This document shows, piece after piece, positions 9,426 through 17,240 of a stretch of 64,000 bases of DNA. Source of the stretch: Levilactobacillus brevis. GTDB taxonomy: Bacteria; Bacillota; Bacilli; Lactobacillales; Lactobacillaceae. The translations under genes were made by a program, and so were the position numbers. The stretch lies in NCBI GenBank assembly GCA_003666485.1, contig CP032931.1:2418001-2482000 (forward strand). The letters run 5' to 3'. The notes beneath the pieces are model-generated. The model was not told the origin of the DNA. It saw only the letters and a program-made list of their open reading frames with translations, and searched no databases. How positions within the stretch are numbered: the first letter of the stretch is position 1; the number at the start of each line of letters is the position of its first letter.

Positions 9426-10031
9426 ATGTCTCGTTACACTGGCCCAAGCTGGCGTATTTCCCGTCGTTTAGGGGTATCCCTTTCCGGCACTGGTAAAGAA
9501 TTAAACCGTCGTCCTTACGCACCTGGTGATCATGGTCAAGGTCGTCGTCAAAAGTTATCTGAATACGGTACGCAATTGCGTGAAAAGCAAAAGCTCCGGT
9601 TCACTTACGGCATGACTGAACGTCAATTCTACAACTTGTTCAAGCGTGCCGGCAAGATCTCTGAAGGTACCCATGGTACTAACTTCTTAATCTTGCTCGA
9701 ACGTCGTCTGGACAACGTGGTTTACCGTTTAGGTTTGGCAACGACTCGTCGTCAAGCTCGTCAATTGGTTAACCATGGTCACATCACTGTTGATGGCAAG
9801 CGCGTTGACATCCCTTCATACGAAGTCGAAGTTGGCCAAGTCATCTCCGTTCGTGAAAAGTCCAAGGACATGGCCATCATCAAGGGCGCTGTTGAAGCCG
9901 TTGTTGGTCGTCCACAATACGTTCAATTCGACGCTGACAAGCTGGAAGGTTCCCTTACCCGCTTCCCTCAACGTGAAGAATTAGACGCAGAACTTGACGA
10001 ATCTCTTATCGTTGAATACTACAACCGTTAG
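9426..10031 (+). CDS. rpsD: 30S ribosomal protein S4
   Basis: Primary 16S rRNA-binding protein of the small subunit body. It has 201 residues starting [16 protein letters not shown], with the S4 RNA-binding domain around [20 protein letters not shown] and [25 protein letters not shown] site precedes the ATG used here. The last 18 nt are the phage attachment core. Integration keeps the C-terminal VEYYNR intact but leaves a TAG stop, where the sequence beyond attR implies the empty site had TAA. Confidence 0.97.
   Translation: MSRYTGPSWRISRRLGVSLSGTGKELNRRPYAPGDHGQGRRQKLSEYGTQLREKQKLRFTYGMTERQFYNLFKRAGKISEGTHGTNFLILLERRLDNVVYRLGLATTRRQARQLVNHGHITVDGKRVDIPSYEVEVGQVISVREKSKDMAIIKGAVEAVVGRPQYVQFDADKLEGSLTRFPQREELDAELDESLIVEYYNR
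10013..10030 (+). other. attL, 18-bp attachment core inside rpsD
   Basis: TGAATACTACAACCGTTA is identical to 53656-53673. The left copy is the 3' end of rpsD. Confidence 0.93.
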
Positions 10032-10131
10032 AGATTTCGGTCTTTCTTGGTTGCTCTATGGTGCTTTGAACGTTGGTATTGCGGCATTCTTAAAATTTCG
10101 CATTCTACTGTTTACTATAGATTTCTCCCCA

Positions 10132-10158
10132 TTTGAGGGGGATTTTGAGGGAACTTTT
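10132..10158 (+). other. paired integrase arm-type sites, left
   Basis: Two overlapping 15-mers, TTTGAGGGGGATTTT and TTTGAGGGAACTTTT, offset by 12 bp. The same motif pair with the same 12-bp offset occurs near attR. Paired direct repeats flanking an att core on the phage side are what arm-binding tyrosine integrases use. Confidence 0.65.
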
Positions 10159-10186
10159 TAGGACAGCGTCAAGGATTATAGAGGTT

Positions 10187-10221
10187 ATCGCATCTCCTTT
10201 TGAGGGAGATGCGATTTTTTT
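10187..10221 (+). terminator. phage-supplied terminator downstream of rpsD
   Basis: ATCGCATCTCC-TTTTGA-GGGAGATGCGAT followed by seven T on the plus strand. In the lysogen it ends rpsD transcription in place of the displaced native terminator. Confidence 0.85.
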
Positions 10222-10227
10222 ATGCCA

Positions 10228-10344
10228 CTATTTACGATATTCCACGCCTGCGTGGTTTCCGCCCCTGTAACTAATATTAGTAGGTTCACAGCCTGTCACT
10301 ATTAGGCTAACTAGCACAATTGAAATCATCAATTTCCGTTTCAT
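10228..10344 (-). CDS. tiny phage lipoprotein (38 aa)
   Basis: Starts MKRKLMISIVLVSLIVTGC. It has a basic N-terminus, a hydrophobic core and a lipobox VTGC, and then only 20 residues after the cysteine. A GGAGGG site lies before the ATG. It sits between the endolysin and attL, where temperate phages often keep genes expressed in the lysogen. Small surface lipoproteins of lactic acid bacteria phages (Ltp of TP-J34 is the known case) block DNA injection by related phages. Such a role here is inference only. Confidence 0.7.
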   Translation of the reverse strand: MKRKLMISIVLVSLIVTGCEPTNISYRGGNHAGVEYRK

Positions 10345-10436
10345 TTAATTATCGCCCTCCTTCAATTCAAAGATACCATGCATTTAGCCATTCTGCTTAG
10401 TATCTGCGAGTCATGGCATGTGAACTCTAACGCTCG

Positions 10437-10472
10437 AAATAAAAGCCACCCTACCCAATCGGATAGAGTGGC
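10437..10472 (-). terminator. terminator after the endolysin
   Basis: Minus-strand hairpin GCCACTCT / AGGGTGGC followed by TTTTATTT, just after the endolysin stop. It ends the late operon. Confidence 0.85.
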
Positions 10473-10479
10473 TTCTTTG

Positions 10480-11235
10480 TTACTTGAGTTTCTTCACGTA
10501 ATCGGTATTGCTGGTAATGTACAATCCATTTCCCAACTTCAGTCGTGTAATCTTCCCATACCCAACTACACTAGCAATATCAAAGATGGTCCCCGGCTTA
10601 AAGGTCAGTTCCTTCTTTTTAAACGCCTTGTCGTGATACCGCGTTACACTAGTCTTAGCCTTAACTTGCTTGGCCGCCTTCAAATAGGTGGCCTTTTTTG
10701 CTGGTGTGGAAGCCGAACTACCGACACCATTCTTCAAGTCCTTGGCAAACTGAGCTTTGCTGATACCATGCTTACTAAGATAACCGTAAGGGTCCGTATG
10801 ATCAGACTGATGCCATTTATTGGACGCCCACCGGTGGGACTTGATTCCAGTACCCTCTGCTGTGTCTAACGTCAACGGAATGCTGTACTTTTTCGCCATA
10901 TTCCGCAACAACTCAATGGTAGTCGCATAAATTCGCTTGAACTTGGCCGAATCATTAGTTTCTTCCATCTCAATCTGCACAGGGGCCATACCATTCCCTG
11001 TTGGACCCACGCCCCAAGCAACGTAACCCGGCTCCCCAACTTGGTAGACTACACCATCGCCAGCAATGAAGTGTACGTAAGCGTTGCGCCAAGTTCGCTT
11101 TTCAAAGGCTGCATTATTCTTGGCGCTAGCTCCCACATTGGCGGTAGAGTGAATGAATGCAATCTTTCCGCCGGCACGCTGGCTAGCACCTTCATTAGCT
11201 CCTAAAGTGTACGTTTTGTCCAGTTTATAACCCAT
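10480..11235 (-). CDS. endolysin, N-acetylmuramoyl-L-alanine amidase
   Basis: 251 residues. The N-terminal amidase_2/PGRP domain (about 1-160) has zinc-ligand histidines in FIHSTAN and in KWHQSDHTDPYGYL. An Ala/Ser/Lys-rich linker is followed by a C-terminal SH3-like/DUF5776 wall-binding domain (about 180-251, ending NGLYITSNTDYVKKLK). No signal peptide is visible, so export should need the holin just upstream, whose stop overlaps this start by one base. GGAGG precedes the ATG. Confidence 0.92.
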   Translation of the reverse strand: MGYKLDKTYTLGANEGASQRAGGKIAFIHSTANVGASAKNNAAFEKRTWRNAYVHFIAGDGVVYQVGEPGYVAWGVGPTGNGMAPVQIEMEETNDSAKFKRIYATTIELLRNMAKKYSIPLTLDTAEGTGIKSHRWASNKWHQSDHTDPYGYLSKHGISKAQFAKDLKNGVGSSASTPAKKATYLKAAKQVKAKTSVTRYHDKAFKKKELTFKPGTIFDIASVVGYGKITRLKLGNGLYITSNTDYVKKLK

Positions 11236-11516
11236 TATTTATCCTCCTTCACATTAAATCCTTTGAATCCGTCAAACAATCCGGATGTAAAACCACCCAC
11301 CAGAAGCCCCATAACGGCCCCAGAAAGGTAGTTATGGTCAGCCGTCACAACTACCGACAATAAGCCGACTACCGTTCCTAGCGCCATCGATAACCACGGC
11401 ATCCACTGATTGGGCGCCTTGGTCTGCTTAACAGCTTGTGTCAAAACAAAAACGACTAAAGTGGTCAATGCCAGTTCGGTCGCCGTTCCTAGATTGAGTT
11501 GCTGGATATAGTCCAC
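11235..11516 (-). CDS. holin
   Basis: About 93 residues with three hydrophobic stretches (ELALTTLVVFVLTQAV, MPWLSMALGTVVGLLSVVV, YLSGAVMGLLVGGF) and a charged C-terminus NVKEDK, typical of small phage holins. GAGGTG lies 6 nt before the GTG chosen here. A GTG three codons earlier would overlap that site. It overlaps the endolysin start, a normal lysis cassette. Confidence 0.82.
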   Translation of the reverse strand: MDYIQQLNLGTATELALTTLVVFVLTQAVKQTKAPNQWMPWLSMALGTVVGLLSVVVTADHNYLSGAVMGLLVGGFTSGLFDGFKGFNVKEDK

Positions 11517-11517
11517 G

Positions 11518-11715
11518 CTACTCACCTCGTTTCTTCAATTTTTCTATTTCTGCTCGCAGCCGCGCATTCTCTCGCTTCAATCGCTTTACCTCATCAACCT
11601 TCCCCGGGGACTTACCGGAATTAATCCGGGCCACCCATACCGGCACATAGCCGACAGCAATCGCGGTGATAGCTGAGAGGATGGCGGTAAATACCTTCTC
11701 ATCGATTTTAATCAT
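11518..11715 (-). CDS. small membrane and coiled-coil protein of the lysis region
   Basis: 65 residues: one N-terminal hydrophobic segment (AILSAITAIAVGYVPVWVA) followed by a strongly charged helix, VDEVKRLKRENARLRAEIEK. Small proteins of this shape sit next to holins in many lactobacillus phages. The ATG overlaps the stop of the gene before it, which suggests translational coupling. Specific role unknown. Confidence 0.72.
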   Translation of the reverse strand: MIKIDEKVFTAILSAITAIAVGYVPVWVARINSGKSPGKVDEVKRLKRENARLRAEIEKLKKRGE

Positions 11716-12103
11716 CCCCCGTAAATGCGTAACTTACAATTCGACAAATCACACCTCCAGTCAGGACGGCCCCAGGACTAATCAGCGCTCCAATCTCCAT
11801 GTCATGAACTAAAAATCCTAGGAAGAATGACATCCACACAAAAACCAGGCAGCCAATCATAATGGGCCGCGCGTAGAACCAGTGGAAGTCCCAGATTGAA
11901 TAGACCATCGCAAACGTGCCAATCACCGCAATCAGGAAAATAGATGCTGGATCATCTAAGACACCCAACATAGTTCTCGCTGGAGGTTTCAAATCGAAGA
12001 AGTTCACCTGAATGATGAAGACGATTGCAATTGCGTAGGTTTCCACAGCGGACCAGAACCAGAACTGGTTCTTTTTGTAGTGGTCATACAGTTTGTTTTC
12101 CAT
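11708..12103 (-). CDS. multi-pass membrane protein of the lysis region
   Basis: 131 residues with about four transmembrane segments (YAIAIVFIIQVNFF, IFLIAVIGTFAMVYSIW, PIMIGCLVFVWMSFFLGFLV, SPGAVLTGGVICRIVSYAF). Function is not recognised. IS256 has inserted seven bases upstream of the ATG. If the IS and one target copy are removed, the AGGGGG overlapping the xkdX stop would be its binding site. In the present sequence that site is about 1.36 kb away, so translation is probably reduced. Confidence 0.72.
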   Translation of the reverse strand: MENKLYDHYKKNQFWFWSAVETYAIAIVFIIQVNFFDLKPPARTMLGVLDDPASIFLIAVIGTFAMVYSIWDFHWFYARPIMIGCLVFVWMSFFLGFLVHDMEIGALISPGAVLTGGVICRIVSYAFTGDD

Positions 12104-12113
12104 AAGAAAAGCA

Positions 12114-13465
12114 GAGAGCGTAAAATATCTTGTGTAAATGCATAAAAGATTTCTGAATTGTATAGAAATAGGGAATGCCTTCCCTTATGATATTTAGTAA
12201 CCACAGAAAACATCACAGGAGGCATTCCCCATGAATGAACTTACCACAGAAATTATCGCTGCACTAGCCCAAAAGCAAGATTTGGACGAAGTTTTTCGTC
12301 ACCACCTCGAAATTGCGATTAACCAGCTGCTTCAAACCGAATTGGTAGAGTTTTTGGGTTACGAACGCTACTCATACGCTGGGACTAACACTGGTAATAA
12401 CCGCAACGGCAGTTATGAGCGCTCGTTTGATACGAAGTACGGCCAACTTAACTTAACCATTCCTCGAGATCGCAATGGCCGGTTTAAAAATCATACCTTG
12501 CCAGCCTACGGTCGGCACAGTGATAATTTAGAAACAACGGTCATTCAGTTGTATACCAAGGGAATTACCACTGCTGAAATTGCCGAACTCATTGAGAAAA
12601 TGTACGGTGCTCACTACTCCAAAGCCACGGTTTCCAACATGACTAAAGCCGTCAATGAACAGGTTCAAGCTTTCCAGCAACGTCGACTGGCTTCACAATA
12701 TGCGGCCATCTTCTTAGATGCCACTTACTTGCCGTTAAAGCGGGATACCGTTCAAAAAGAAGCCGTTCATATTGCGATTGGCATTCGTCCAGATGGTACG
12801 AAAGAAGTGCTGAACTACCAAGTGGCGCCAACGGAATCGACTGGAATCTGGACTGAACTGCTGGGAACCTTGATCAAGCAGGGCGTTAAAGATGTGCTGT
12901 TGTTTGTGGCCGATGGGTTAGTTGGTTTGGATGAAGGCTTGAATCGGAATTTCCCTAAAGCCAAACGACAACGTTGCCTGGTTCATGTTGGGCGGAATCT
13001 GATGAACAAAGTTCGCGTAAAAGACCGCAAGGCCGTGATCAGTGACTTTAAACAAGTTCATCGGGCCGCCAACCGTGAAGCAGCCGAACTGAAACTGAAT
13101 GAGTTCGCCAACAACTGGCATCAGACCTATCCCAAATTAATCAAAGATCTGCTTAAAATGCCGAATTTACTCACTTTCATGGACTTTCCACCAGCTATCC
13201 GGCAATCACTATACTCCACTAACCCGATTGAGAACTTTAATAAGCATCTCAAGCGCACCACCCACCACAAAGAACAATTTCCAACGGAAGATTCACTGGA
13301 TCGCTTCCTGGTTTCTCAGTTTAATGTTTATAACGAGAAGTCTCTGAAGCGGATCCACCGAGGGTTCAAAGGACTCCAGGACACCTTGGAAGCATCATTT
13401 ATTTAAGTTAGATACATATTATATGTACGAAGGCATTTCGTTTACACAAGATTCTTGACGCTACC
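12114..13465 (+). mobile_element. IS256-family insertion sequence
   Basis: 1352 bp. The ends share AGCGT-AA-ATCTTGTGTAAA as imperfect inverted repeats. An 8-bp direct repeat GAAAAGCA (12106-12113 and 13466-13473) flanks it, as expected for IS256. It carries one transposase gene on the plus strand, opposite to the phage late operon. Confidence 0.9.
12231..13406 (+). CDS. IS256-family transposase
   Basis: 391-residue mutator-type DDE transposase. Catalytic acidic residues are visible in IFLDATYLPL, LFVADGL and NPIENFNKHLKR. GGAGG precedes the ATG. The frame is complete, so the element may be active. Confidence 0.95.
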   Translation: MNELTTEIIAALAQKQDLDEVFRHHLEIAINQLLQTELVEFLGYERYSYAGTNTGNNRNGSYERSFDTKYGQLNLTIPRDRNGRFKNHTLPAYGRHSDNLETTVIQLYTKGITTAEIAELIEKMYGAHYSKATVSNMTKAVNEQVQAFQQRRLASQYAAIFLDATYLPLKRDTVQKEAVHIAIGIRPDGTKEVLNYQVAPTESTGIWTELLGTLIKQGVKDVLLFVADGLVGLDEGLNRNFPKAKRQRCLVHVGRNLMNKVRVKDRKAVISDFKQVHRAANREAAELKLNEFANNWHQTYPKLIKDLLKMPNLLTFMDFPPAIRQSLYSTNPIENFNKHLKRTTHHKEQFPTEDSLDRFLVSQFNVYNEKSLKRIHRGFKGLQDTLEASFI

Positions 13466-13477
13466 GAAAAGCACCCC

Positions 13478-13636
13478 CTATGCCTCAGCTGGTTTGTAGT
13501 CGGTGCCTGTGATTTCCTTGTACTGTTCGGCTGTGATGGTCCCCAGTGGAACATAGGTTGCCAGAAACTCATCTGTCATAAACATCTTGCCCCAGCTGTA
13601 TTGCATCTTTAACACTTCAAAGTTTGGATAAGTCAT
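13478..13636 (-). CDS. xkdX: XkdX family protein
   Basis: 52 residues starting MTYPNFEVLKMQYSWGKMF and ending TAEQYKEITGTDYKPAEA, the conserved tail of XkdX proteins. AGGAGG lies 8 nt before the ATG. It occupies the usual XkdX place between tail-fibre genes and the lysis cassette. Its stop codon overlaps what was the ribosome binding site of the next gene before IS256 inserted. Confidence 0.88.
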   Translation of the reverse strand: MTYPNFEVLKMQYSWGKMFMTDEFLATYVPLGTITAEQYKEITGTDYKPAEA

Positions 13637-13656
13637 GATAAATTCCTCCTAATTTT

Positions 13657-14091
13657 TTATTCTGTGGTAGCAGCTTGGCTTTGCGCCATCGCCTGTGACA
13701 TTTGAACTAACATCATCTTCATCTGTGTTTGCTCAGAAGATGCTTGTGCTTGTGCCTGACTCGCCTGAATCAGCATTTGCTGAATTTGTGGGATAGGCTC
13801 GGTAATATCTTCCACCTCACCTACTTTCTCATTCGTCGTGCTGTACAGGCCATTTAGCACATCCATGACATGCAGCAAGTGATCCACACTCAGGTCAGCG
13901 AAGTCGTCGCTGGTCCGCTTGAACTGACCGTCGACCACCAAATACTTTTGCCAATTCTCCAACAAATAGTTAAGCATGCCGGGTCGCACCCACATTTCTG
14001 TCAGGCCGTCGGCAGCCACTGATTTAGGCTGCTCATTAAGTGTTGAGTTGTCTGTGTTGATACTGACGTAGACTGGTACTGTTTTTGCCAT
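13657..14091 (-). CDS. tail-region protein of unknown function
   Basis: 144 residues. The N-terminus is MAKTVPVYVSINTDNSTL, followed by a WVRPGMLNYLLENWQKYLVV stretch and a C-terminal Gln/Ala/Met-rich helix that is probably a coiled coil. Proteins of this kind sit between the last tail-fibre gene and XkdX in related phages, but I do not recognise a function. Its start resembles the N-termini of the mini-ORFs between the four paralogous tail genes upstream. Confidence 0.75.
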   Translation of the reverse strand: MAKTVPVYVSINTDNSTLNEQPKSVAADGLTEMWVRPGMLNYLLENWQKYLVVDGQFKRTSDDFADLSVDHLLHVMDVLNGLYSTTNEKVGEVEDITEPIPQIQQMLIQASQAQAQASSEQTQMKMMLVQMSQAMAQSQAATTE

Positions 14092-14105
14092 TTAAATCAC
14101 TCCTC

Positions 14106-14591
14106 TTAAATAATTTTTACTACATTAAATTGCGTTTCAGCATCAAAGGAAACCACTGAGTTAGATGAAATTTCGCACAAATAAAAGTGGTTTGCATTTA
14201 TATCGTTATTTCTCAGCTTTACAAAAAGTTTATTTCCATTTGTAGAAATATTATATGAGTTTTTGGAAACACCTAACGAACTATAGTGTTTATAGAATAC
14301 CGAGCTATCAGCGTTGTCAGCAAATTCATATCCGTTTGGAAGCGTTATAGCCAGTCTTGATATTGGGTCATTCGGTGTATAATTTGACGGCATTACGACA
14401 GTAGCACTGCTCTTAAATCTGGCAGTATTAGTCGTGCTGTCCCACTTCATAAGTGTCAAGCCCTTAAAGTCCTGGCCTTCAGTTCCTTCATCCGGACATT
14501 CAATCCAGGATGAATCTTGGATACCTCGGTCGTAAAGTACCTGGCCGCCAAGAGTAATTTTTGATACATCATCACCAATAACTAGTCCCAT
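14106..14591 (-). CDS. tail-associated paralog 4 (VSKITLGG family)
   Basis: 161 residues. N-terminus MGLVIGDDVSKITLGGQVLY, then a tryptophan-cysteine WIEC, LTLMKW and LPNGYEF. The same order (V-S-K-x-T-L-G, W, LMK-aromatic, LPxGYxF) appears in the three genes before it. The family is not one I can name. A receptor-binding or decoration role is inferred from its place after the tail fibre. It has its own GGAGG site. Confidence 0.78.
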   Translation of the reverse strand: MGLVIGDDVSKITLGGQVLYDRGIQDSSWIECPDEGTEGQDFKGLTLMKWDSTTNTARFKSSATVVMPSNYTPNDPISRLAITLPNGYEFADNADSSVFYKHYSSLGVSKNSYNISTNGNKLFVKLRNNDINANHFYLCEISSNSVVSFDAETQFNVVKII

Positions 14592-14639
14592 GAGTGTTCG
14601 CCTCCTTGCAAAGACGAACCCCAGTTAGTTAGTGAAAGT

Positions 14640-14693
14640 TTAGAGGGTTGCCCCCCCCCGAACATTTACAGAGATTGTGAATTTATTGTGCAT
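14640..14693 (-). CDS. mini-ORF 3 with a nine-G tract (17 aa)
   Basis: Follows paralog 3 directly with AGGAGG 7 nt before the ATG. It reads MHNKFTISVNVRGGATL and stops soon after nine G. With eight or eleven G the frame would run on to a stop overlapping the start of paralog 4. Real translation is likely from the binding site. Function unknown. Confidence 0.5.
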   Translation of the reverse strand: MHNKFTISVNVRGGATL

Positions 14694-14704
14694 GTTTAGT
14701 CCTC

Positions 14705-15154
14705 CTATTTTCTTTCTACATTAAAGCTCACGATATCTACATTACCCGTCACAGTTTTTTCTGGCACTAGTCTTACTTCTTCTTGGTAATTAGAATCATT
14801 GTTAGTTACTGAGATGATGAGGGAATCCCCATCATAGATTGGTGCCTTGCTTCCAATATGCACCTTATCAGTAATATTAAGTGTTGTTGGATTATTGGGA
14901 CCAAAAACGAAGCCTTCTGGAAGCTGAAGAAGGGTTACATTGGTCAGCGACTGTCGGGGTGGAAGATAATATGGAACTCCAACAATCATTATTTTCCCGG
15001 TAGAATCAGCTTCATTAAATTTCAGCAATGCCATACCTGAACGAAGACTCTTTTTACAGGTATACCACGTAGTATCTGGGTCTTGCCGTTCCCACAGAGT
15101 CTCACCGCCAAGCGTGATTTTCGCCACATCACTAGTCATAGCAATCTCACTCAT
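14705..15154 (-). CDS. tail-associated paralog 3 (VSKITLGG family)
   Basis: About 149 residues, MSEIAMTSDVAKITLGGETL, with DTTWYTC, ALLKF and LPEGFVF at the family positions. The preceding mini-ORF overlaps the start codon, so translation may be coupled. An in-frame GTG three codons earlier is an alternative start. Role inferred as for the other paralogs. Confidence 0.77.
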   Translation of the reverse strand: MSEIAMTSDVAKITLGGETLWERQDPDTTWYTCKKSLRSGMALLKFNEADSTGKIMIVGVPYYLPPRQSLTNVTLLQLPEGFVFGPNNPTTLNITDKVHIGSKAPIYDGDSLIISVTNNDSNYQEEVRLVPEKTVTGNVDIVSFNVERK

Positions 15155-15242
15155 GGCGGTCACCGCCAGTCTGGGTAGAACCGGCGGCTAGAGGGCGGTT
15201 TCTACCCCCCCCCGACAATTTAAGTGTATTAACTAGTCTCAT
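15147..15242 (-). CDS. mini-ORF 2 with a nine-G tract (31 aa)
   Basis: AAAGGA lies 9 nt before the ATG. It reads MRLVNTLKLSGGGRNRPLAA and on to a stop five bases after the ATG of paralog 3 begins. The nine G encode three glycines. The tract length decides whether the frame reaches the next start. Confidence 0.5.
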   Translation of the reverse strand: MRLVNTLKLSGGGRNRPLAAGSTQTGGDRHE

Positions 15243-15257
15243 ATTTGTTCATCCTTT

Positions 15258-15737
15258 CTAATCTGGTGCTACGGTTGTCGTATGCCACACAACCGGTTCA
15301 ACGGCAGAAGACATTGCAATGTTCCCAAGAGAGATTTCTACCCTATATTCCGGACTAGCACTGTTTAGCAATCTAATCACATCCATCCAGACTGTACGAC
15401 CATCAAAATGTGACGCTATCCAGTCTCCATTTTTGCCACTTGCAGCGGACCATCCACCAAATGCTATACCCATCGTCGTATCGATACCTGTAAAGTGATA
15501 GCCAACAGGGAGCGTTAACATCGCAATTGATAATGGGACCTCATCCGGTTTAATAGTGAATTTTGAGCGTCCTAAAAATGAACTAATCCCTGTCTTTGGT
15601 TCATATTTCATTAAAGTAGGAGTCCCTGAAAGTCTATTGTCGCCTGTACATTCTTGCCATACATCCTCAGCATTCAAAAACTCATTCCCCGCTAATGTTA
15701 GCCGTGATATCTTGTCTCCACCTACCGTGACTGTCAT
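15258..15737 (-). CDS. tail-associated paralog 2 (VSKITLGG family)
   Basis: 159 residues, MTVTVGGDKISRLTLAGNEF, with DVWQEC, TLMKY and LPVGYHF. It diverges from its neighbours outside these anchors. The start ATG overlaps the TGA of mini-ORF 1 (ATGA). Confidence 0.78.
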   Translation of the reverse strand: MTVTVGGDKISRLTLAGNEFLNAEDVWQECTGDNRLSGTPTLMKYEPKTGISSFLGRSKFTIKPDEVPLSIAMLTLPVGYHFTGIDTTMGIAFGGWSAASGKNGDWIASHFDGRTVWMDVIRLLNSASPEYRVEISLGNIAMSSAVEPVVWHTTTVAPD

Positions 15738-15811
15738 AGGCCATCACCTCGGTGGGTCAGGCGGGTACTTTTACCCCCCCCCATGATAAATAGGGTTAAC
15801 TTATCATTCAT
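15734..15811 (-). CDS. mini-ORF 1 with a nine-G tract (25 aa)
   Basis: AGGAGG lies 7 nt before the ATG. It reads MNDKLTLFIMGGGKSTRLTH and ends in a TGA that overlaps the ATG of paralog 2. The nine-G tract is in the phase that permits this coupling. One base more or fewer would stop it early or shift it. Confidence 0.5.
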   Translation of the reverse strand: MNDKLTLFIMGGGKSTRLTHRGDGL

Positions 15812-15822
15812 CTCGCTACCTC

Positions 15823-16314
15823 CTATACTTTTTCGATTTTAATGATTGCCGGTTCACCCGACGAAGATCTATATACTGTAGAGCTTTTAGTAAAAATTGT
15901 CGTTGAAACAAAAGTTGTTGATGAATAGTTAGAACTCACAGCAAGCAAGTTTCCATCTACAATTTTCGTGTTGACCGAATTGGATTGTGACTGCTGACCT
16001 GCTAACGCTTGAAACCCCATAATGGATTTACTTACCCCCATGCTTCCATCATTCGCATTCCAATCTACGCTAGTAAATTTATATCCATCGGGAGGAACCA
16101 ACATAGTTACTGGTGTCCAGCCACTAATTCTTACGAACTTAAAGGTAATGACACCACATAACCCTGCCGTACCATTACCATAATCCTTAAACATTACATT
16201 ACCTGTCACTCCACTAGGCAATTTCATTGGTACCCACCCATCAGAGTTCTGCCAGATGGTATCACTGCCTAGCGTGACCTTGCTAACGCTATTTGGTACT
16301 TCTAAGCTCGCCAT
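15823..16314 (-). CDS. tail-associated paralog 1 (VSKITLGG family)
   Basis: 163 residues, MASLEVPNSVSKVTLGSDTI, with DGWVPM, VMFKDY and PPDGYKF. The chosen ATG overlaps the stop of the upstream tail-fibre gene (TAATG) and has GGGAGG before it. An in-frame ATG six codons earlier lies on the binding site. It is the first of four tandem paralogs. Confidence 0.78.
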   Translation of the reverse strand: MASLEVPNSVSKVTLGSDTIWQNSDGWVPMKLPSGVTGNVMFKDYGNGTAGLCGVITFKFVRISGWTPVTMLVPPDGYKFTSVDWNANDGSMGVSKSIMGFQALAGQQSQSNSVNTKIVDGNLLAVSSNYSSTTFVSTTIFTKSSTVYRSSSGEPAIIKIEKV

Positions 16315-17240
16315 TATGCTGCACCTCCCCATGGAGCCACTTCATCAGCTGGCCGCGTGCCATCCTTGTGCACGATAATCGTTGTTGGATGTGCTGCCAC
16401 ATAAGCAGTGACTGAATCTGCATCATCATCAGCGTAGATAATTGCTGCGCCTAGCACGCTGGCCCCATCAACACTCAAATCACCAGGGTCAAAGTCAACT
16501 TTGCTACCCTTGCCAGCCTCGCTCACAGTGACCACGTGGCCTTCATCGGCTGGGGTGATAACTTCGTTGCCTAAGGTCATCGTGCCATTGGCGTTATCTC
16601 GAACGTAAGCCCCATCGGCCGTCTCTCGGGCAACATACGGACTCCCGCTGGCATTGGTCGGGTCCTTCAAGAACTTCCACAAGGCCGCAATCTCAGCATC
16701 TTTATCCGCGTACATCAGTGTAGCCGGTAGGATAACCTTATGGGCCTCAATCGCCTTATCGACGTATTCCTTAGTTGCCATCCCAGCTGGATTGATGGTC
16801 ACCTCCACGTTCTCAGCCTTACCGACAATCACATACACAATCATCCCGAATTGCATAAGCACTTTGTCTGCAAAGTCCGGAATGAACTCTGGTTTGATAG
16901 CTTTAACCACTGCGTACAAAACTTCTGACTTATCATCGCCTGCCTCGGTCGCATACAGACCAACCGCACCGATTGAGTAGCTCTCAGTCAATCCGGAGTT
17001 TTCAAACGTGACATCGGCCCCCACAATGGCATTGTTACCATCTGGCGAATTCAGTCGATCGTTGATGATTCCCGTTTGTACTTCATTCGGCAGTGCCGTT
17101 AACTCGGTCACATCCACATCCGACAGGTCATCAGCTGTGGAAGCCACCCGGGTAATCGTGAAATTGGTCTTCCCATTGGCCGCCAAGCTAGATAACCGCA
17201 GCCCTTCATTCGTCAGTTCTGAAGCGTCATATTTACTCAT
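16314..17240 (-). CDS. phage tail fibre / baseplate-attached protein
   Basis: 308 residues. The N-terminal part (MSKYDASELTNEGLRLSSLA) and the stretch EVQTGIINDRLNSPDGNNAI to GAVGLYATEAGDD resemble the baseplate-attachment half of tail fibres in Listeria A118-like and PBSX-like phages. A GMATKEYVDKAIEAH motif follows, common before fibre shafts. The C-terminus is Asp/Ala-rich. It lies directly after the YmfQ-type gene with overlapping stop and start codons. Confidence 0.8.
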   Translation of the reverse strand: MSKYDASELTNEGLRLSSLAANGKTNFTITRVASTADDLSDVDVTELTALPNEVQTGIINDRLNSPDGNNAIVGADVTFENSGLTESYSIGAVGLYATEAGDDKSEVLYAVVKAIKPEFIPDFADKVLMQFGMIVYVIVGKAENVEVTINPAGMATKEYVDKAIEAHKVILPATLMYADKDAEIAALWKFLKDPTNASGSPYVARETADGAYVRDNANGTMTLGNEVITPADEGHVVTVSEAGKGSKVDFDPGDLSVDGASVLGAAIIYADDDADSVTAYVAAHPTTIIVHKDGTRPADEVAPWGGAA

